Shown: positions 1 through 7,927 of the stretch, one piece after another | How the letters are laid out: every line of letters starts with the position of its first letter | Numbering within the stretch: the stretch's first letter is position 1 | Assembly (NCBI GenBank): GCA_000485475.1 | Contig: AXYY01000043.1 | Span: forward strand, 1-19,605 | DNA: 19,605 nucleotides | Reading direction: 5' to 3' | From: Candidatus Ancillula trichonymphae ImTpAt | Lineage (GTDB): Bacteria > Actinomycetota > Actinomycetes > Actinomycetales > Bifidobacteriaceae | Translations under genes and position numbers: made by a program | Notes under the pieces: generated by a model | The model's database searches: none | Told to the model about the DNA's origin: nothing | Seen by the model: only the letters and a program-made list of their open reading frames with translations

Positions 1-1560
1 AAATCTACTAGCGATCGCATTTCCTTCATCGGCAGTTCTCTGGAGTTTCTTTGAAGTGCGGGCGCTCTTATCCTTGTCCATGTGCTCTTTTAACTTGCTG
101 AATTTCTGATCTAGTTGATATTGTGCGAAGGATTTCAGCAACACACCTTTTGCATATTCTATGTCTGACTTGTGCACCAAGTTGAGCGCCATATTGTAAC
201 CAGGCATGAACGACGAAATCAGCGGATAAACCCTAGTTGATGCAAGTGAAGCAATGTCACGCGGCCGCAAACCGTAGTCATTCAAAACAACTGCATAACC
301 AATCTTGTCCAATCCACGCCGCCCTGCTCTACCGGTCAACTGCGTGAACTTGCCTGGAGTAAGGTTAACGCGCCCAGTGCCGTCATATTTGCTGAGCTTT
401 TCGATGACGACACTTCGCGCAGGCATATTCACTCCAAGCGCAAGAGTTTCAGTTGCAAAAACAACCTTTATAATTCCACGCTCGAACAAATATTCAACCG
501 CCTCCTTAAACACTGGAATAAAACCCGCATGATGAGCCGCGAAGCCCCTGTTCAGTGCATCTTTCCACCTCGCAAAATCAAGCACGCCGTAATCTGCCTG
601 ACTGATTTTTTTCTTCACCTCAGTTTCAATGTAGTCCTCAATCTGCGCACGCTCTTGACTAGTTGTCAACGCCATACCAGACCTCAGCATTGCATTGACA
701 GCATCATTACAACCCTTGCGCGAAAAGATGAAGAAGATGCACGGTAGAATATCCATTTGTTTCAGCTTCGTAATCACTTCAATTCTACGCGGTAAGCGAA
801 CAGAATTTCTAATCGCATTATAACGGACAACCCCTCTCCCCTTCTGCCTAAACGCGTTGTTTGGCGCAGCTGGTGCCCGCATTCGACGAACAAGTTCAGC
901 ATTCAACTTGCCATTTTCGTAGAGTCGCAGAATATCAACCGTTGACTTTTTGTTGCCCTGCAACGCAACCAGTTGTTTTAGCGGAATTGGGCGCTTTTCA
1001 GTAAGAATAACCTTGCAGTTGCCGCGAACATAGTTCAGCCAACCACCGAACTCTTCCAGATTGGAAACTGTTGCAGAAAGTGAAATTATGTTGCAATCCA
1101 GCGGGAGATGTATAATCACTTCCTCCCAAACACTTCCGCGCACTTTGTCCCCCAGAAAATGCACCTCATCTAGAACAACGCACTTCACGTTCAACTCATC
1201 AGTAGTAGTTGAATATAACATGTTGCGTAGAACTTCCGTTGTCATAATTATGACTGGTGCTACACGATTGATGACCACATCTCCGGTAATCAAGCCAACA
1301 TTTTCACTTCCAAAAGTCGCACACATTTCGTTGTACTTCTGGTTGGAGAGCGCTTTAATAGGAGTTGTGTAGTAGACGGAGTTGCCCAACCCTTTCTTCA
1401 AGTTGTAGTAAATTGCGGCGTCACCAATTATGGTCTTACCGGCTCCAGTTGGTGCAGCCACCAGCAGATTTTCCTCGCGGTTGATGCTCTCAAGTGCCTC
1501 AACTTGAAACTCATCAAGTCTAAAACTTAAGTTCTCTTGAAACTCATCAATCCAGCTCAT
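1..1560 (-). CDS. helY: HelY-like Ski2-family DEVH-box RNA helicase (3' end cut by window)
   Basis: Superfamily 2 ATP-dependent RNA helicase of the Ski2/Mtr4 class, which unwinds RNA during processing or decay. The first 520 codons are present and open to the window edge; the family is usually around 900 residues. Visible motifs: Walker A APTGAGKT (about 36-43), the DEVH box (131-134), SAT (162-164), the AAHHAGF segment (about 341-347), ATETLALGVNMP, and motif VI QLTGRAGRRG (407-416). The ATG at 1560 lies inside the last codons of pafC (14-base overlap), which implies translational coupling. In many actinobacteria tatA and tatC lie between pafC and helY; here they are absent. Family assignment is firm; the name helY rests on motif and neighbourhood. 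Confidence 0.93.
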   Translation of the reverse strand, partial: MSWIDEFQENLSFRLDEFQVEALESINREENLLVAAPTGAGKTIIGDAAIYYNLKKGLGNSVYYTTPIKALSNQKYNEMCATFGSENVGLITGDVVINRVAPVIIMTTEVLRNMLYSTTTDELNVKCVVLDEVHFLGDKVRGSVWEEVIIHLPLDCNIISLSATVSNLEEFGGWLNYVRGNCKVILTEKRPIPLKQLVALQGNKKSTVDILRLYENGKLNAELVRRMRAPAAPNNAFRQKGRGVVRYNAIRNSVRLPRRIEVITKLKQMDILPCIFFIFSRKGCNDAVNAMLRSGMALTTSQERAQIEDYIETEVKKKISQADYGVLDFARWKDALNRGFAAHHAGFIPVFKEAVEYLFERGIIKVVFATETLALGVNMPARSVVIEKLSKYDGTGRVNLTPGKFTQLTGRAGRRGLDKIGYAVVLNDYGLRPRDIASLASTRVYPLISSFMPGYNMALNLVHKSDIEYAKGVLLKSFAQYQLDQKFSKLKEHMDKDKSARTSKKLQRTADEGNAIASRF

Positions 1561-2462
1561 TGGTGCACCTGCTCCTAACTCGCTGAACAATTTCGAACAA
1601 CTGCACTCCATCTCGGTCAAGAACGCGAAGCACCTCGATCATGGCCGCATTTTCATGTAGAAACTCTTCGAACCACTCAACGTTTCCAACTTCAAGTAGT
1701 GCAACAAAATCTCCAGACTTGGTGTAATGTGCTGAAATAGTCGGAATCTCGTCCATAATGTACTGGTACTGTTTGTTCAGTACTACCTCCACGTGCAGAT
1801 TGCCACTCGCGCTGTCATCCAACTCAGGAAGTTCGACTTTCTTGTCCAAAATTTTGAGGTCATGCATCATTCTCAGGGTTGTAAAGCCTATAACTAGAGC
1901 TGGCAACGTCCAGACCGTAGATATAATACTGGTTGGAGTATATTTGAAACTGTAGTGGAAAAAACTCGCGCAGTTTACCGTTGTAGACAAAACTTACTAG
2001 ACTGCGACTAACTGCGTCATCCAAACTCGCATGAACTGAACCGTTCTTGAGGACAACCGGTTGCCCTGAGATTATATTAGTACTAGTTCGCGCACATTTG
2101 AGTTTGTCCAAAAGCGCTTGCACATTTTCGTTGTCCACGCTCGCACTAAACATGCTGAGTGTTGCAACCAGCAGTGAAACTTCAAGATTAGTTAATAAGA
2201 TTGCGTTCTTCATTCCAAAAGAGCGATGCAGCTCAATCCATCTCTCGTCCAGCCAATCAGGGTTAAAAGTAATCAACTTCTGATTCAAATACGCATCGTT
2301 CGAGTCTCCTGCAACTTGCAGAGTTTTCAGGTCTTCAATAATGACATCTTCTGATACGCCGAACGCCTCCGCCAGTTCAGAAATCTTCGCCTCATCGTTT
2401 TCATACAAGTAGAACATAATGCTCAGTTCCCGAAAAACGCTGTCCTTAATATTCTTACGCAT
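1547..2462 (-). pseudogene. pafC: PafC-like WYL-domain regulator, interrupted by a frameshift
   Basis: PafB and PafC form a WYL-domain transcription activator used in the actinobacterial DNA-damage response. The first frame (2462 to 1860, 200 residues) gives an N-terminal winged-helix region (about 1-65) and a WYL core containing YYIYGLD, then stops. The rest of the WYL domain and the C-terminal WCX-type region lie in another frame, ending with TGA at 1547-1549. Removing one base near the GGG run at 1876-1878 joins YRLYN to LRMMHDLKIL, which matches the usual WYL pattern at this point and restores about 304 residues, close to family length. The stop still overlaps the helY start. The frameshift may be a real inactivation, a programmed event or a sequencing error. 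The start at 2462 has no clear ribosome binding site and probably depends on pafB translation. Confidence 0.8.
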
Positions 2463-2504
2463 CGTTTACACCCAACTGCGCAACAATTTCAACCTTCAAA
2501 TTCA

Positions 2505-3251
2505 TCACACCAGCAGCCTTTTGATTACTACTGAGTTTGTGCGGCTCGTAGTTCTTCGAAAACAGATGCATTTTTCAAACTTCTCCTTAAACGCGTAGTC
2601 GCAGTCATACACCTGATTTATCTGCACAATGCACTCAATTTTGTATGTCTTTAACTTCTCTTGCGCGGTGTCGACGGCAAGTAAATACCAGTTGTTGTTC
2701 GCGTACATCAACTGCAGTGAATAAATGTCCACCAGTTTGTTGAGGTACTGCATGGTCAACGCCTTGTTCTTGCTAATCGCCTGCACAATCGTTCTCGAAT
2801 ACTTGCCATCACCTTCAGCTTCGCAAACACACACCACCAAGAGGTTCATTTCTAGTGTGTTAATTGAGCACTCATTTGAACCACTAACTGGCAATAACTT
2901 ACGAGTTGCACGCTTCACCGCGTCCCCAATTTCATCATCTGTCCAAATGCGGGAAATTGAATTGATCAGCGACTTCTCCCAATTGGTCACAGTAATGTAA
3001 CTCGAATTGGCAGTTGCTCGTATCTGGTACTCAAAATCACCATCAGCCTCATTGACAACCAAATTACAGCCAAGCTTGCGGATAAGTTCCTTGTCTCGTG
3101 CAAACATCGGCTCCAATGCTTGTCTACTCTGAGCCGCGTTCCTATATGCTGGTAGTAGTTCAAAAATCTGCTCCTTTGGCAACGACGGGTGCGGCGAATT
3201 CATGAGGATCAGTATTAGGCCAATTACCCTTTCACTAGCACTTATCTTCAC
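2505..3251 (-). CDS. pafB: PafB-like WYL-domain regulator, probably frameshifted near its C-terminus
   Basis: Partner of PafC in a DNA-damage-responsive activator. The product has an N-terminal winged helix (ERVIGLILILMNSPHPSLPKEQI, LEPMFARDKELIRKLG; about 5-65) and a WYL domain with the signature NNWYLLAVD near residue 190. The start is GTG at 3249-3251 with a good ribosome binding site, GAGGAG, six bases upstream; it overlaps the end of ugp by 17 bases. As read, the protein is 248 residues and ends in an atypical Cys/Arg-rich tail, while family members are around 320-330. If the AAAAA run near 2570-2575 had one more A, the frame would continue to a TAA at 2455-2457, adding a more ordinary tail, giving 265 residues and overlapping pafC by 8 bases as expected for coupled genes. 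I suspect a homopolymer indel there. Confidence 0.8.
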   Translation of the reverse strand: MKISASERVIGLILILMNSPHPSLPKEQIFELLPAYRNAAQSRQALEPMFARDKELIRKLGCNLVVNEADGDFEYQIRATANSSYITVTNWEKSLINSISRIWTDDEIGDAVKRATRKLLPVSGSNECSINTLEMNLLVVCVCEAEGDGKYSRTIVQAISKNKALTMQYLNKLVDIYSLQLMYANNNWYLLAVDTAQEKLKTYKIECIVQINQVYDCDYAFKEKFEKCICFRRTTSRTNSVVIKRLLV

Positions 3252-4437
3252 GGCTACTCCTCAAGCAAAATTCGTCATCCAGAGCGTACGCACTTGAACA
3301 AACTCGGTCATAATCAGCAATTGTCTTCACTGGAATAAATCTACTTCTGCTGACTTTTATTGTAGTTGAATTCGAAAAACAACTGATTGCTGAGCCAATT
3401 GCGGTCTCCAACTGTATAACTTTTTGGCTGTGCGGGTCAACAGGATTCACCGTCTTAATATTCTCGATGAGTGGCAAATTCAAAACACCTGTATTTTCTT
3501 CAAGTTTATCGTGCAACTGCCCAAGGTCTATCCAAAGCGAGTTCGTGTTGAAATACGGATGCCGCTTCAAGTCCACTGCGCGGGCCCGGTCATCTGGATG
3601 AATTTGTGCAACTTCTCGCAGGATAAACTGCCCATCTGAACGCCGCACAACATGACCGCCCTTGATGTCATCCGCAGTTTTATCCGCAAATTCTAGCATA
3701 ATTCCAGCACCTGAACTTACGAACGCGCTCAGAATGTGCGGGTCAAAAACCGCTCCTAAGTTATCCGAATTTGAAATGAACGCGTACTTGTACCCGCAAT
3801 TGAGCAAGGTCCCCAAAGTGTTGTTGTCATATATCGCCACGAAAAAATTACCGTGTCCAGGCGGGCACCACTCAAGTCTAGGATTCTCAGGATAACTAAC
3901 CGCCTCGAACGAATCTGCGGTAATTTTAGGCTCATAATGCTGCATAATCTGAATCGGAACTGAATCAACTGCAAAATTCTCGTATTTACTCAAGTGCTGA
4001 AGTGTATCTTCAGAAGTATTAGTACTATTCATCAAAATGAGCGGTATGTCCACTGAGTACTTCGCTCTTTGCTGCAAGATTTGGCGCACGATAACGTCAA
4101 GAAAGGTCAACTCATCCTCGCCATTTCGAACAACTGGGAGCAACGACTTGGCCTTATTGAGTCCCATTGTTGTCCCCAAACCACCGTTCAACTTCACAAC
4201 AACGGTTTTACTAATCGCATCCAAATCAACCTCTTTGCTGCGGGTCGCAGTCTCATCAATCTCCCGAATATCAACAACAGGTTTTACATCATCCTCGCGT
4301 ATATATGCATCACTAACAACACCGCGCACAAGCCTAGTGTACAAGTTCTCGAACACGCGGATAAACGTTTCGCTGGCAAGTGCACCTCTATACGAACGCA
4401 TCTTGTCAACAATACGCCTCAATTTCTCCTGATACAC
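3235..4437 (-). CDS. UTP-glucose-1-phosphate uridylyltransferase, eukaryote type, C-terminally short
   Basis: Makes UDP-glucose from UTP and glucose-1-phosphate for cell-envelope and sugar metabolism in the cytoplasm. It belongs to the eukaryote-like UGPase family that also occurs in bifidobacteria, not to GalU. Motifs: VVKLNGGLGTTMG (nucleotide binding), CPPGHGN, ISNSDNLGA, and FIPVKT carrying the probable catalytic lysine. The frame is open to TTG at 4467, but a TATAAT box at 4444-4449 lies inside it, so the in-frame GTG at 4435-4437 is taken as a leaderless start (400 residues). The usual C-terminal left-handed beta-helix segment (some 60 residues) is missing; the TAG at 3235-3237 overlaps pafB, leaving no room for it. 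The catalytic core looks intact. First gene of an operon with pafB, pafC and helY. Confidence 0.9.
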   Translation of the reverse strand: MYQEKLRRIVDKMRSYRGALASETFIRVFENLYTRLVRGVVSDAYIREDDVKPVVDIREIDETATRSKEVDLDAISKTVVVKLNGGLGTTMGLNKAKSLLPVVRNGEDELTFLDVIVRQILQQRAKYSVDIPLILMNSTNTSEDTLQHLSKYENFAVDSVPIQIMQHYEPKITADSFEAVSYPENPRLEWCPPGHGNFFVAIYDNNTLGTLLNCGYKYAFISNSDNLGAVFDPHILSAFVSSGAGIMLEFADKTADDIKGGHVVRRSDGQFILREVAQIHPDDRARAVDLKRHPYFNTNSLWIDLGQLHDKLEENTGVLNLPLIENIKTVNPVDPHSQKVIQLETAIGSAISCFSNSTTIKVSRSRFIPVKTIADYDRVCSSAYALDDEFCLRSSREDKC

Positions 4438-4443
4438 TGCCAC

Positions 4444-4449
4444 ATTATA
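4444..4449 (-). promoter_or_regulatory. Extended -10 promoter of the ugp operon
   Basis: On the minus strand the sequence reads TGT followed by TATAAT, a perfect extended -10 element. No good -35 is visible 17 bases upstream (TATTAT). Six bases after the box comes GTG at 4437-4435, in frame with ugp. Transcription normally starts about seven bases after the box, so the mRNA would begin at or next to the start codon. Inference from spacing; no expression data. Confidence 0.65.
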
Positions 4450-4534
4450 ACACATATTACGCACCAATAATACACCTTGCCTACGTGCACCTGCACGGGT
4501 TCAACGGTTGAACTGAGCTCGCGCAAGTTTGTTT

Positions 4535-4568
4535 GCATTCCGCAAGCGGAATGCTGCTTAATCTGCGC
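4535..4568 (+). repeat. Hairpin repeat unit, left copy
   Basis: Perfect inverted repeat GCATTCCGC-AA-GCGGAATGC, followed by TGCTTAATCTGCGC. A related unit at 19449-19483 keeps the stem letters and also the downstream CTTAA(T/C)CTGCGC, so conservation extends past the hairpin into flanking sequence. Confidence 0.7.
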
Positions 4569-4613
4569 GGGTGCGCGGGTAGCTGAGTGTTTACGCAGGT
4601 GTGGAATGTGCGG

Positions 4614-4640
4614 CCATACAAAAAATGGTTTTTTGTATGG
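4614..4640. repeat. Perfect 12-base-pair hairpin with 3-base loop
   Basis: Left arm CCATACAAAAAA (4614-4625), loop TGG, right arm TTTTTTGTATGG (4629-4640). The run of T lies inside the stem rather than after it, and the position is between divergent promoters, so a terminator function is unlikely. It is the longest perfect palindrome I found in the window. Confidence 0.8.
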
Positions 4641-4710
4641 CAAAAGGCGTTTGTGTGCAGGTGCGCGGTTAAAAGGAGTGCTCCGCACACGAAGTACGCG
4701 CAATCAGTCC

Positions 4711-4731
4711 GCATTCCGCTTTAGCGGAATT
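4711..4731. repeat. Hairpin repeat, ATTCCGCT/AGCGGAAT type
   Basis: Arms ATTCCGCT (4713-4720) and AGCGGAAT (4723-4730) around TT. It is preceded by GTCCGC and shares the GCATTCCGC stem with the unit at 4535 but has different downstream sequence. A smaller TTCAC-TTT-GTGAA palindrome follows at 4750-4762. Confidence 0.65.
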
Positions 4732-4790
4732 CTGTTTATTGGTCCGCACTTCACTTTGTGAAACACAGTTTTTACTTCAGCAAAAAACCA

Positions 4791-4819
4791 TTGTACAAGT
4801 CTAGTAATTGTGGTATAAT
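4791..4819 (+). promoter_or_regulatory. Promoter of the trpCB operon
   Basis: The -10 is TATAAT at 4814-4819 preceded by TGG (extended -10). A TTGTAC hexamer at 4791-4796 lies exactly 17 bases upstream and is part of a perfect palindrome TTGTACAA (4791-4798), a possible operator half. Seven bases after the -10 comes GTG at 4827, in frame with trpCB, so the mRNA is probably leaderless. No attenuator or leader peptide fits in this arrangement. Confidence 0.75.
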
Positions 4820-4826
4820 GGAGGGT

Positions 4827-7007
4827 GTGGGAAATATACTTGATGAAGTGGTTGCCAGTGCAAAAGAGCAGTATGAGAGACGCAAACGGATCGTTTCTTC
4901 TCTTGAGCTGCGTCTGTTAGCACAGAATCAGAAAAGTGCGACTGATGTTTTCTCAATTCTTGAAGCAAAATCCGCTGATGGTGGTGCCGCGCTGATCGCT
5001 GAGGTGAAGCGTGCGAGCCCTTCAAAAGGGCGGATACTTGACTTTGCGGATGCTGGTGTTTTGGCGCGCGAATACGAACTTGCTGGTGCGAGCGTAATCT
5101 CGGTACTCACTGAGGGACAGTATTTCAAAGGTTCTCTTAATGACATCAAGTCCGTTCGTAAAGCCACTTCGTTGCCAATCTTGCGCAAGGATTTCATCGT
5201 GGATGAGTATCAAATTCTTGAGGCGCGTGCATACGGAGCAGATATGGTGCTACTCATCGCAGCTGTTTTTGATCTTGACAACAACGGAGGAACGCCTCAT
5301 TTTCGCAAACTACTGGAGTACGCGCACAGTTTGGGAATGCGTGCACTTGTAGAGTGTCATACCGTGGAGGAAATCAAGATAAGTACTTCACTTGGTGCGA
5401 AAATTATCGGCATAAACGCGCGTAATTTGAAAACATTTGAAGTTGATATTACCCTGTTTGCGGAACTTGCTGATGCACTGCCAGATGGTGTTGTAAAAGT
5501 TGCTGAAAGTGGTGTACAAAGTGCTCAAGATGTTGTCAACTACATGCGTGCGGGTGCAGATGCGTTGCTAGTTGGTGAGAGTTTGGTGCGGTCGACGAAT
5601 CGTCAAGTTGCAGCTGAGGAATTTGTGCGTGCGGCCCAGGAGTACAGGCGTAATTCAGCTGAAAACATTTCGACCAGTTCTTCTACTGCTCCTCTGGGTG
5701 CGGATCTAAACCCGCAGAATGTGCAGCAGTTGTTAACGTTGAGCGGTCCGCACTTCGGCACATTTGGTGGCAGATTCGTTCCTGAGGCTCTAGTTACCGC
5801 ACTTGATGAACTGGAAACTGCCTACGAGGAGGCGCGAGCGGACGAACAGTTCAACGCAGAGTTCAGGCGGCTGCTTAATGAATATGTTGGACGGCCCTCG
5901 AAGTTGACGAGCGTGCCGAATTTTGCTGCGGCAGTTGGACAATGGACTTCTGATCGCCTCTCGAACTCGAAGACAGTAACCCCTAGAATTTTCCTGAAAA
6001 GGGAGGACCTGAATCACACTGGTGCTCATAAGATAAACAACGCACTTGGACAAGCACTTTTGGCTCAGTGGCTCGGTAAACGCAGGATTATTGCGGAAAC
6101 TGGAGCGGGACAACACGGAGTTGCAACTGCAACTGTCTGCGCACTTCTTAATATGGAGTGCGTGGTGTATATGGGTGAAGTTGATGCCAAGCGTCAGACT
6201 CTGAATGTCGCACGCATGGAGTTACTCGGTGCGAAGGTTATGCGCGTCAAAAAGGGTAGTAGAATTTTGAAAGATGCGATTAATGAAGCACTGCGCGATT
6301 GGGTGGGGAATATTGAAACTACACACTACCTACTCGGAACTGCTGCTGGTCCACACCCGTTTCCAACCATTGTTCGTGACTTCCAGAAAGTTATTGGTGA
6401 GGAACTCCGCGAACAACTTAAGCACAAGGAGATTGGGGCAATTGATGCAATTTGTGCGTGCGTCGGTGGTGGATCTAATGCAATTGGAATTTTCAACGCG
6501 TTCTTAGACGACGAGCAAGTGGCGCTCTACGGAATTGAAGCCGGAGGAAGTGGGTTGGACACTGGAATGCATGCAACCAGATTTTCCGAAGAGGTTGAAG
6601 GTGCGAAGAACATCGGTTCCAAAGGCGTTTTTCAGGGTGCTGCATCATATCTACTACAAGATGAGAACGGGCAGACGCTCGAGACGCACTCGATTTCTGC
6701 AGGACTTGATTATGCGTCAGTTGGTCCAGAGCATGCGTATCTGCGCGAGATTGGGCGCGTCAAGTATAGTTTTGCAACTGATGATGAGGCCATGCACGCA
6801 TTCCGCACGCTTTGCAAACTTGAGGGAATTATACCAGCGCTCGAAAGTTCACACGCACTGGCTGGCTGTTACAAAGTTGTTCTGGACTTCGCAAGGCGCG
6901 ATGTGCTGAGTCCAACAGTTGTTATAAACCTTTCTGGTAGAGGAGATAAAGACGTTATAACTGCTGGAAAATACTTCGGCATATTACAACAGGAGAATGA
7001 ATTATGA
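4827..7007 (+). CDS. trpCB: Fused indole-3-glycerol-phosphate synthase / tryptophan synthase beta chain
   Basis: Catalyses two late steps of tryptophan synthesis: closure of the indole ring (TrpC) and PLP-dependent joining of indole and serine (TrpB). The TrpC half (about 1-275) has EVKRASPSKG (59-68), LTEGQYFKGS, LRKDFIVDEYQI, ECHTVEE, GINARNL and VAESGV. A Ser/Thr-rich linker of about 30 residues leads to TrpB (about 307-726), with FGTFGGRFVPE, the PLP lysine in TGAHKINNA (about 402), the catalytic Glu in AETGAG (about 424), GGGSNA (547-552) and SGRGDKD. All key residues are present. The frame is open back to 4758, but the promoter overlaps that part; GTG at 4827 gives VGNILDEVVAS, which matches usual TrpC starts. 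Similar fusions are known in bifidobacteria. It ends in ATGA shared with dapF. Confidence 0.95.
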   Translation: MGNILDEVVASAKEQYERRKRIVSSLELRLLAQNQKSATDVFSILEAKSADGGAALIAEVKRASPSKGRILDFADAGVLAREYELAGASVISVLTEGQYFKGSLNDIKSVRKATSLPILRKDFIVDEYQILEARAYGADMVLLIAAVFDLDNNGGTPHFRKLLEYAHSLGMRALVECHTVEEIKISTSLGAKIIGINARNLKTFEVDITLFAELADALPDGVVKVAESGVQSAQDVVNYMRAGADALLVGESLVRSTNRQVAAEEFVRAAQEYRRNSAENISTSSSTAPLGADLNPQNVQQLLTLSGPHFGTFGGRFVPEALVTALDELETAYEEARADEQFNAEFRRLLNEYVGRPSKLTSVPNFAAAVGQWTSDRLSNSKTVTPRIFLKREDLNHTGAHKINNALGQALLAQWLGKRRIIAETGAGQHGVATATVCALLNMECVVYMGEVDAKRQTLNVARMELLGAKVMRVKKGSRILKDAINEALRDWVGNIETTHYLLGTAAGPHPFPTIVRDFQKVIGEELREQLKHKEIGAIDAICACVGGGSNAIGIFNAFLDDEQVALYGIEAGGSGLDTGMHATRFSEEVEGAKNIGSKGVFQGAASYLLQDENGQTLETHSISAGLDYASVGPEHAYLREIGRVKYSFATDDEAMHAFRTLCKLEGIIPALESSHALAGCYKVVLDFARRDVLSPTVVINLSGRGDKDVITAGKYFGILQQENEL

Positions 7008-7927
7008 CACTTCCTAAAGAGGTCTACAAGGCGCACGGAATGGGCAACGATTTTGTCATCTACATCGATTTGGACAACGAGTTTGAGCCCAAGCCTTCTC
7101 AGGTGCGTGCGATTTGCGACCGCCACTTCGGAGTTGGCGCAGATGGGCTCATCCGGCTAACAAAAAAGGTACAGAAAGATGGCAGTCTACGGCTGTTCAT
7201 GGATTACAGCAACAAGGATGGTTCTTTAGCTTCGATGTGCGGGAACGGTGCGCGAGTCTGTGCGTTAATTGCGGACATATTCAACCTCGTAAACATGGAC
7301 AACGGCGGTGTTTTTGAATTGGATACGCGTTCTGGAATTAAAAAGATTGTGCGTGTTAAAGAGGGCGAGTACACAATGGACATGGGCGTTTGGAGTGCGG
7401 ATCAAGAGCGTAACTTCGTGGTTTGTCTAAAAGGCGCACACACAGCTGAAAAAACTGTAACTGGTAGATTTGTAAACGTTGGCAACGAGCATGTTGTCAG
7501 CGACCTGATCAACAAGACCAACTTATCTGCGGGCGTTCGATTGAGCAACCTGGATTTGAGTCAGGAGCCCGGTGTTACGACGCTGCTGTCTAGCGAATCT
7601 GGCTCGTTGGTTAAAGAAGTTGGTACGAACTTCGAGTTCACAGAGGTGGACCTTACGGCAAAGACTATAAAAATGCGGGTGTTCGAAAGAGGGGTTGGCG
7701 AAACACTTTCGTGCGGAACTGGAATCGTTGCGTCTGCAATTTCTGCATATTTGGCAACTAGTCAAATGCAGCAACCAGTTGACCACTGGCGAGTTAGCGT
7801 TCCTGGAAGAAATGCGCGTGTGCAAATTGTCGAGGACCATGCATTCTTGACAGCTTCTGCACTATTGGTCGGAAAAGTTGTGCTAAATGAGCACTTTTCA
7901 AGGGGGCTGTTGTATGCAAACTCGTAG
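7004..7927 (+). CDS. dapF: Diaminopimelate epimerase
   Basis: Converts LL- to meso-diaminopimelate, a precursor of lysine and of many peptidoglycans; a cofactor-free two-cysteine racemase. Visible: AHGMGNDFVIY at the N-terminus, HFGVGADGLI, the first catalytic Cys in MCGNGARVC (Cys79) and the second in LSCGTG (Cys237). 307 residues, a little longer than the usual 270-300. The ATG overlaps the trpCB stop (ATGA), with AGGAG eight bases upstream. Placement inside a trp operon is not explained by pathway; it may reflect co-regulated amino-acid supply. Confidence 0.95.
   Translation: MTLPKEVYKAHGMGNDFVIYIDLDNEFEPKPSQVRAICDRHFGVGADGLIRLTKKVQKDGSLRLFMDYSNKDGSLASMCGNGARVCALIADIFNLVNMDNGGVFELDTRSGIKKIVRVKEGEYTMDMGVWSADQERNFVVCLKGAHTAEKTVTGRFVNVGNEHVVSDLINKTNLSAGVRLSNLDLSQEPGVTTLLSSESGSLVKEVGTNFEFTEVDLTAKTIKMRVFERGVGETLSCGTGIVASAISAYLATSQMQQPVDHWRVSVPGRNARVQIVEDHAFLTASALLVGKVVLNEHFSRGLLYANS

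Larger units (their letters stand above)
4499..4762. repeat. Palindrome-rich divergent spacer (left block)
   Basis: This stretch between the two divergent operons has no convincing gene. It contains at least five perfect short inverted repeats: 4499-4513 (7-base arms GTTCAAC/GTTGAAC), 4535-4554 (9-base arms GCATTCCGC/GCGGAATGC), 4614-4640 (12-base arms), 4713-4730 (8-base arms ATTCCGCT/AGCGGAAT) and 4750-4762 (TTCAC/GTGAA). Between them lie recurring GC-rich words such as CTGCGCGGGTGCGCGGG, CGCAGGTG and GTCCGCA. None is followed by a T-run as a terminator would be. The block resembles 19258-19521, so this is a repeat family rather than random spacer. Confidence 0.75.

Noticed and set aside
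4614..4640. Rho-independent terminator
   Set aside because: The T-run is inside the stem, the stem is AT-rich near the loop, and neither neighbouring gene ends here.
4419..4761. Several 77-94 codon frames on both strands in the left spacer
   Set aside because: They translate through the inverted repeats and linker words, are Cys/Arg-rich, overlap one another on both strands, and resemble no protein.
4758..4826. Longer trpCB reading frame starting at GTG 4758
   Set aside because: This part contains the predicted promoter, starts inside a palindrome, and has no similarity to TrpC N-termini; GTG 4827 fits both promoter spacing and protein family.
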